This document shows, one piece after another, positions 59,861 through 64,000 of a stretch of 64,000 nucleotides of DNA. The stretch covers positions 58,183-122,182 of the forward strand of contig NZ_AOJH01000006.1 in NCBI RefSeq assembly GCF_000337355.1, given 5' to 3'. The stretch is from Halorubrum kocurii JCM 14978. Lineage in GTDB: Archaea > Halobacteriota > Halobacteria > Halobacteriales > Haloferacaceae. A program made the position numbers and the translations under genes. Each line of letters opens with the position of its first letter. Within the stretch, counting starts at the first letter, position 1. The notes under the pieces were generated by a model. It saw only the letters and a program-made list of their open reading frames with translations. It was not told the origin of the DNA and did no database searches.

Positions 59861-60220
59861 TCAGTCGTGACACTCGATCCGGTTTCCATCCGGATCAAAA
59901 AAGTAGACCGACGTTCCGTAGCTGGTCGCCTTTGGGCCATCGTCGATGGTGACATCGTTGGCCTCAAGCGACTCCACCAAGGCGTCGAACTCCGGAACCT
60001 GGAACGCCACATGTTCCACCGCTTGTCCTGCCTCGGCGCGATCGGCCGGAAGTTCGGTCAGCCCCATCCGCTCTTCGAAGATGACGAGCGGGCGGCCGTC
60101 GCCAAAGTCGGTTCGTTCCTTGATGTGGAACCCGACGACATCGGTATAAAACTCAACTGACCGTTCCAAATCGACCGCCTGGATGAGCAGGTGCGAGATC
60201 GTTCCCACGTTTTCGACCAT
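59861..60220 (-). CDS. VOC (glyoxalase/dioxygenase fold) protein
   Basis: 119 aa single-domain VOC protein: ISHLLIQAVDLERSVEFYTD with a metal His, GFHIKERTDFGD, HVAFQVPEFDALVESLEAND and GTSVYFFDPDGNRIECHD with the terminal Glu. Family members are glyoxalases, ring-cleavage dioxygenases or antibiotic-binding proteins. Next to a tautomerase gene (2-nt spacing) a catabolic role is likely. Confidence 0.83.
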   Translation of the reverse strand: MVENVGTISHLLIQAVDLERSVEFYTDVVGFHIKERTDFGDGRPLVIFEERMGLTELPADRAEAGQAVEHVAFQVPEFDALVESLEANDVTIDDGPKATSYGTSVYFFDPDGNRIECHD

Positions 60221-60222
60221 AG

Positions 60223-60414
60223 TCAGTCCTCTCGATGGATGCCGAGCTTGCCGTTTCGACCCCAGCTCTCCTTCGGTACGTCGTTGATTATGACATGGAG
60301 ATGCTCGGGTGATGCGTCGGCGTGGTCGACCATCGCCTCGGTGATACTCTCGACGAGTTGCTGCTTCCGTTCGGTCGTCCGACCCTCGTACATATCGATA
60401 GTGACAACGGGCAT
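60223..60414 (-). CDS. 4-oxalocrotonate-tautomerase-family protein
   Basis: 63 aa from ATG 60414. After Met removal Pro1 is the catalytic base (PVVTIDMYEGRTTERK), followed by the helix QQLVESITEAMVDHA, HVIINDVPKESWGRNGKLG. The alternative start at 60606 would bury Pro1 and cannot be right. The enzyme shifts a double bond in 2-hydroxymuconate-type compounds. It lies 2 nt before the VOC gene, in one operon with it. Confidence 0.86.
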   Translation of the reverse strand: MPVVTIDMYEGRTTERKQQLVESITEAMVDHADASPEHLHVIINDVPKESWGRNGKLGIHRED

Positions 60415-60579
60415 GCTTGTGTCCCTCGGTATGAGAGAAGCATTCCCAACCGAGAAAAGCTTACCGCCGCGATCGGTGAGGCGACCCTCGCCGGACTCAA
60501 CGTCCTGTGCCTGTCGAACGGTCAAGTCGATGGAGGCATCCGACAATTTATATTCAGTCCGTTGGAGAGTCCATGTGAC

Positions 60580-61758
60580 ATGATGCCAACCGACTGGATC
60601 GAGCACGCACTCGACGAGAGTAAGTTCGACCTTCTTGTTGCGTCGTCGCTCGAAAACGTGTTCTATACCTCGGGGACCTACAGCGTCGCCACGAAGGGTC
60701 TCGGCGAAGCGTCGTTCTGCCTCTGGTCGGCCGACGCTGGCGGGCCGTACCTCGTGATGCCAGCGCGGGAGGGGAGCAGCCTCGTCGACAACGGAGTCGA
60801 CCCGGCGGGCGTGTATCCGTTCGGATCGTCGAACATCTATCGTGGGGATTCGCTGTCGTCGACCGACCGTCGCGTGCTAGACGTCCAGGAGGCTGGCGAG
60901 TTCGACGATCCCATCGATGCGCTCTCGGCTGCCATCGAGGACCTCGCTGGGGAGTCGACGGTAGCCGTCGAGCGCGAGGGGTTCGATCCCGACAGCTACG
61001 CTCGGCTCTCCGGCGCGCTTGAGGGGTACACCCTCGAACCGGCGGCCGACGTGCTTCACGACCTTCGACGGGTCAAGACCGAAGAGGAAAGACGGCGTCT
61101 GCGCCGCTCCGCTGAGATCACCGAGACATCGATGGAAGAGGCCATGGCGGAGCTCGAACCGGGGATGACCGAACAGGATCTGGCAAACGAGTTTCGGGCG
61201 CGAGTCTGTCGAAAGGGCGGCGAGCCTCTGTTTCTCACTGTCGGGTTCGGGGAGCGGACCGCATACACTCATCCCCTCCCCGGAGACCGTGAAATTCAGA
61301 CCGGCGATCTCGTCCGGTGGGACGGTGGGTGTACGTACGAGAACTACTGTTCGGACATTGGGCGAACCTACGCGTTCGGGTCGGCCGACCGCGCGGCCGA
61401 GCAAACGTACGAAGCCCTCTACGCGGGTCTCGACGCCGCTCTCGGGCGAATCCGCGACGGGGTGAACACCGGCGAAGTCTACGAGGCGGGCGTCACGGCC
61501 GTCCGCGAGTTCGGCGTCGACGCCGTCGCGAAGTTCGATCCGTTCCACCTCGGTCACGGGATCGGCGTCGAGATTTACGACCCGCCGACGATCGTCCCGG
61601 GTGCCGGCGAGCTCACCGAGGGAATGGTCATGTGTGTCGAGCCGCCGTACAACGAACTGGGCACAGGCGGGTTCCTGATCGAGGACGAAGTGGTTGTCAC
61701 CGAAGACGGCGTCGAAACGCTCACCGAGGCCGCGGAGTCACTCCCGGTCTTCGGATGA
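60580..61758 (+). CDS. M24 family metallohydrolase (Xaa-Pro peptidase/creatinase-like)
   Basis: 392 aa; ATG 60580 or 60583, with tttatattc at 60547-60555 as TATA and a near-leaderless start. N-terminal creatinase-type domain (1-150) and the pita-bread fold. The five metal ligands are Asp in LVRWDGGCTYENYCSDIGRT (two), His in HLGHGIGVEIYDPP, Glu in MCVEPPYNELG and Glu in FLIEDEVVVTEDG. Context of amidohydrolase and muconate-type enzymes leaves open a peptidase or a C-N hydrolase. It is divergent from the tautomerase gene. Confidence 0.85.
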   Translation: MMPTDWIEHALDESKFDLLVASSLENVFYTSGTYSVATKGLGEASFCLWSADAGGPYLVMPAREGSSLVDNGVDPAGVYPFGSSNIYRGDSLSSTDRRVLDVQEAGEFDDPIDALSAAIEDLAGESTVAVEREGFDPDSYARLSGALEGYTLEPAADVLHDLRRVKTEEERRRLRRSAEITETSMEEAMAELEPGMTEQDLANEFRARVCRKGGEPLFLTVGFGERTAYTHPLPGDREIQTGDLVRWDGGCTYENYCSDIGRTYAFGSADRAAEQTYEALYAGLDAALGRIRDGVNTGEVYEAGVTAVREFGVDAVAKFDPFHLGHGIGVEIYDPPTIVPGAGELTEGMVMCVEPPYNELGTGGFLIEDEVVVTEDGVETLTEAAESLPVFG

Positions 61759-61805
61759 CAAACCGGCGCCTCGAACCGTATCCCTGACGGCTGGTCACAC
61801 GACGG

Positions 61806-62744
61806 TCAGTCCTGGCGATCGAGTTCCTCGAGCAACATGCGTCGGAGCCCCATCCACTGATATCGGCCAGCGGTCTTCGGCGCGCGGCCACCCAGACCGG
61901 GTGCGAGCACGGCGTCGATCCCCAGTTCCTCGGCGGCGTCGAAGTCGGTCCCGCCGGGGGTGCTCGCCAGGTCGAGCACGAAACTGTCTCGGGGCATCTC
62001 TTCGAGCGCGTCCCGAGTCAGTACCTCCGCCGGTATCGTGTTGAAAACCATGTCTGCCTCGCTGACGACCGCGGTCAGCTCGTCGAGGTGTACCGGGCGG
62101 GCGCCGAGTTCGCGAGCGCGGGCGAGTTGCGCCCCATCGCGGGCGACAACCGTCGTGTGAGCGCCTAGCGCCTCCAACGTGCGGGTCATAGAGAAACCCA
62201 TGCGTCCGAATCCCAACACGATCGACTCGGAGTCGTGGATCGAGACGTCCGTGTGATCGATAGTGATCCCGAGCACGCCCTCGATGATGGTGGGTGCCCG
62301 AAGGTACATGAGCTCGTCGTCGTCCCCGTACTCGACGACGTCGAAGCCGTTCTCCTCGGCATAGCCGTCAATTTCGGGTGTACTCGTCCCGATGAAAAGG
62401 GTGCTTCCGGCGTCGATATGCGAGAAGGCGGTCTGGTAGATGTCACCGTCCCACTCTGGAGTGTACAGTTCACCCTCTTCAGTGATGTGGACGACGGTGG
62501 TGAACACGGCGTCCGCCCCGTCGACGGCGTCCTCGGGTGTCTCAGTCTGTGGGTGACCCATAACCTCCTCGGCCGCCGGCGGCAGGCCGCACGCACGGAC
62601 CTCGGCACCGCTCGCTTGGAGTCCCCTGAGGTACTCGACTTCCCGGCCGTCGCCACCGACGACGGCCGCCGTGACGCCTGCGAGGGAGTCACCGCTTTGG
62701 GACGCGTCCGATTCGTACATCTGCTTGGCGTCGTCCGTGTACAT
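61806..62744 (-). CDS. Dipicolinate-synthase-subunit-A-like NAD(P)-binding protein
   Basis: 312 aa from ATG 62744. N-terminal VTAAVVGGDGREVEYLRGLQ and PPAAEEV, then the NAD domain IVLGFGRMGFSMTRTLEALG and TTVVARDGAQLARARELG, DMVFNTIPAEVL, SFVLDLASTPGGTDFDAAEE and APGLGGRAPKTAGRY. These are the DpaA (SpoVFA) signatures. In Bacillus DpaA oxidises a dihydropicolinate intermediate; in a non-sporulating archaeon another imine or hydroxy acid is likely. It is convergent with the M24 gene, 47 nt apart. Confidence 0.8.
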   Translation of the reverse strand: MYTDDAKQMYESDASQSGDSLAGVTAAVVGGDGREVEYLRGLQASGAEVRACGLPPAAEEVMGHPQTETPEDAVDGADAVFTTVVHITEEGELYTPEWDGDIYQTAFSHIDAGSTLFIGTSTPEIDGYAEENGFDVVEYGDDDELMYLRAPTIIEGVLGITIDHTDVSIHDSESIVLGFGRMGFSMTRTLEALGAHTTVVARDGAQLARARELGARPVHLDELTAVVSEADMVFNTIPAEVLTRDALEEMPRDSFVLDLASTPGGTDFDAAEELGIDAVLAPGLGGRAPKTAGRYQWMGLRRMLLEELDRQD

Positions 62745-62966
62745 GCATACCAAAGACGGGGTGAGCGTTACTTAATCGTAGGGGTGCCGACCACCTGGTC
62801 GCTCCGCCCCGACGACACGGCACCCACCGGTGACAGCGCGGATCCGAAGCCACCGGTCACTCGGGAGTACCACCGGAACCGGGCACGCAGGTCGCTGCCG
62901 AATTGTTGCGGGCCGTGATGCAGACCGATGCGTACAATTAAGTTATCCCGTGTGGCTATCGTGAAC

Positions 62967-64000
62967 ATGGAGATCACCGGCCTGCAGTGTTACTACGTGA
63001 AGCTGCCGCCGCGGCGAACGCACAACTGGGCGAGCAAGATGGACACACCCATCGGCTCTCACCTAGTCGTGCGTCTGGAGACCGACGAGGGAGCTGTCGG
63101 GTGGGGAGAAACCCCGGCCATCGCCACTTGGGGCGGTCCGCACATGGAGTACTACGGCGAGACTGCAAAGACCGCCCGCCACATCGTCACCGACTACCTC
63201 TTCCCCCAACTGGAGGGAGAATCGCCGCTTGACATCGGTCCGCTCCACCACGCGATGGACAAGGCCGTTAAGGGCCATCCCTACGCGAAGGCGGCGCTGG
63301 ACATCGCGTTGCACGACCTCGCGGGAAAGGAACTGGGCGTGCCGGTCTCCAAACTGCTCGGCGGCCAGCACCGCAACCGCATGCCCATCGCCCATAGCCT
63401 CGGCATCATGGAGACCGACAAAGCCGTCTCGGAAGCCGAAGAGGCCGTCGAGGAGGGAGTCGAGACGATCAAGGTCAAGGCTGGGCTCGACCCGGAACGG
63501 GACGTCGACCTCATTCGCCGACTGCGGGAGGCGCTCGGTCCGGACGTGACCATCCGCGTCGACGCCAACGAGGGCTATGACCTCCCGAGCGAGGCCGCTC
63601 GCGTCATCAAGGAGATGAACGAGTACGACATCGCATACATGGAACAGCCGGTGTCCGATGTCGAGGACATGGCCCAGGTGGCGCGGGACGTCTCCGTCCC
63701 GCTCATGGCCGACGAAGGCGCGTGGACGCGACAGAATATTCTCTCTCTGCGAGAACACCGCGCGGCGGAGCTGTTCGCGCTGTACGTCACCAAGCCCGGC
63801 GGACTGTACCGCGCCCGGCAGGTCGGCGTCGTGGCCGAGGCGGCGGGGATGCAGTGCGACATCGGCGGCTCGATCGAGATGGGAATCGGAAACGCGGCGA
63901 ATCTCCACCTAGGCGCGGCCGTCCCGATCGCGGAACTCGCCAGCGTCACCCCGGTGAATCGACCGGCCGAGGCCTACGACGACCAGATCGCTAGCGTCTA
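62967..64000 (+). CDS. Muconate-cycloisomerase-like enolase-superfamily enzyme (3' end beyond window)
   Basis: Open to the window edge, at least 344 aa, from ATG 62967 (MEITGLQCYYVKLPPRRTHN). Lys-x-Lys in ETIKVKAGLDPE, Asp in IRVDANEGYDLPS, Glu in AYMEQPVSDV, Asp/Glu in LMADEGAWTRQN and the opposite Lys in LYVTKPGGLYRAR define the MLE subgroup (cycloisomerase, o-succinylbenzoate synthase, dipeptide epimerase types). The tryptophan-rich start differs from the two MR-type paralogues here. The missing C-terminus is short. A lactonising step fits the tautomerase and VOC partners. Confidence 0.84.
   Translation, partial: MEITGLQCYYVKLPPRRTHNWASKMDTPIGSHLVVRLETDEGAVGWGETPAIATWGGPHMEYYGETAKTARHIVTDYLFPQLEGESPLDIGPLHHAMDKAVKGHPYAKAALDIALHDLAGKELGVPVSKLLGGQHRNRMPIAHSLGIMETDKAVSEAEEAVEEGVETIKVKAGLDPERDVDLIRRLREALGPDVTIRVDANEGYDLPSEAARVIKEMNEYDIAYMEQPVSDVEDMAQVARDVSVPLMADEGAWTRQNILSLREHRAAELFALYVTKPGGLYRARQVGVVAEAAGMQCDIGGSIEMGIGNAANLHLGAAVPIAELASVTPVNRPAEAYDDQIASV

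Overview
The window is haloarchaeal DNA. The evidence is GC-rich coding sequence, acidic proteins, twin-arginine (Tat) leaders, families restricted to halophilic archaea, and archaeal TATA boxes about 25-34 nt upstream of start codons with almost no untranslated leader. Much of it is accessory: insertion sequences, a partition module, broken genes and two catabolic islands. I cannot name the species or say whether this is chromosome or megaplasmid.

Layout. 1-2620: one intact IS1595-family (ISH4-type) element, then decayed ISH3-type and IS5-like transposases. 2690-6476: AT-rich surface-polysaccharide genes (pyruvyl transferase, flippase) next to a beheaded UDP-glucose dehydrogenase. 6951-10043: a Tat-exported surface protein, a MinD-like ATPase fused to a membrane segment and an exported tail, and a small membrane protein. 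10170-18889: the highlight, a lasso-peptide-type RiPP cluster. It holds two HPr-kinase-like proteins (K1, K2), a lasso cyclase (C), the split leader protease (B2) with its leader-binding partner (B1), a nucleotidyltransferase (N) and an ABC exporter (D). I found two unannotated small ORFs, 11118-11252 (44 aa) and 12641-12793 (50 aa), both with a lasso-type YxxPx(I/V)xxxG...T leader. They are the likely precursors, and each lies beside a kinase gene. The gene set matches the paeninodin-type phosphorylated lasso clusters of Firmicutes.

18993-30668: a sensor kinase, a glycosyltransferase, two sugar-nucleotide epimerases, a 41-aa Tat/lipoprotein-like peptide ending in YG(x)GGYG repeats, an ATP-sulfurylase-like protein divergent from a PiT transporter, a phosphodiesterase, small regulators and a NUDIX hydrolase. 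30918-38993: a plasmid-like segment with a tyrosine integrase module, a TRAM-family pseudogene cut by an IS6 element, an antitoxin with a truncated MazF-like toxin, and ParA with its partner. Upstream of parA is a phased array of 9-bp TCGTT repeats, a candidate centromere, and the same repeat is embedded in the partner gene.

39127-57229: a sugar-acid/pentose island. It has enolase-superfamily dehydratases, a GH31 alpha-xylosidase-like enzyme, an FAH-family enzyme, a xylose-dehydrogenase-like Gfo/Idh protein, a complete carbohydrate ABC importer with two ATPases, a second Gfo/Idh protein and an IclR regulator. The set resembles the xac (xylose/arabinose) system of Haloferax. 58271-64000: a second catabolic island of unknown substrate (amidohydrolase, VOC protein, 4-oxalocrotonate tautomerase, M24 hydrolase, DpaA-like dehydrogenase, muconate-cycloisomerase-like enzyme). 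The last gene runs off the window. I saw no tRNA, rRNA or CRISPR array.
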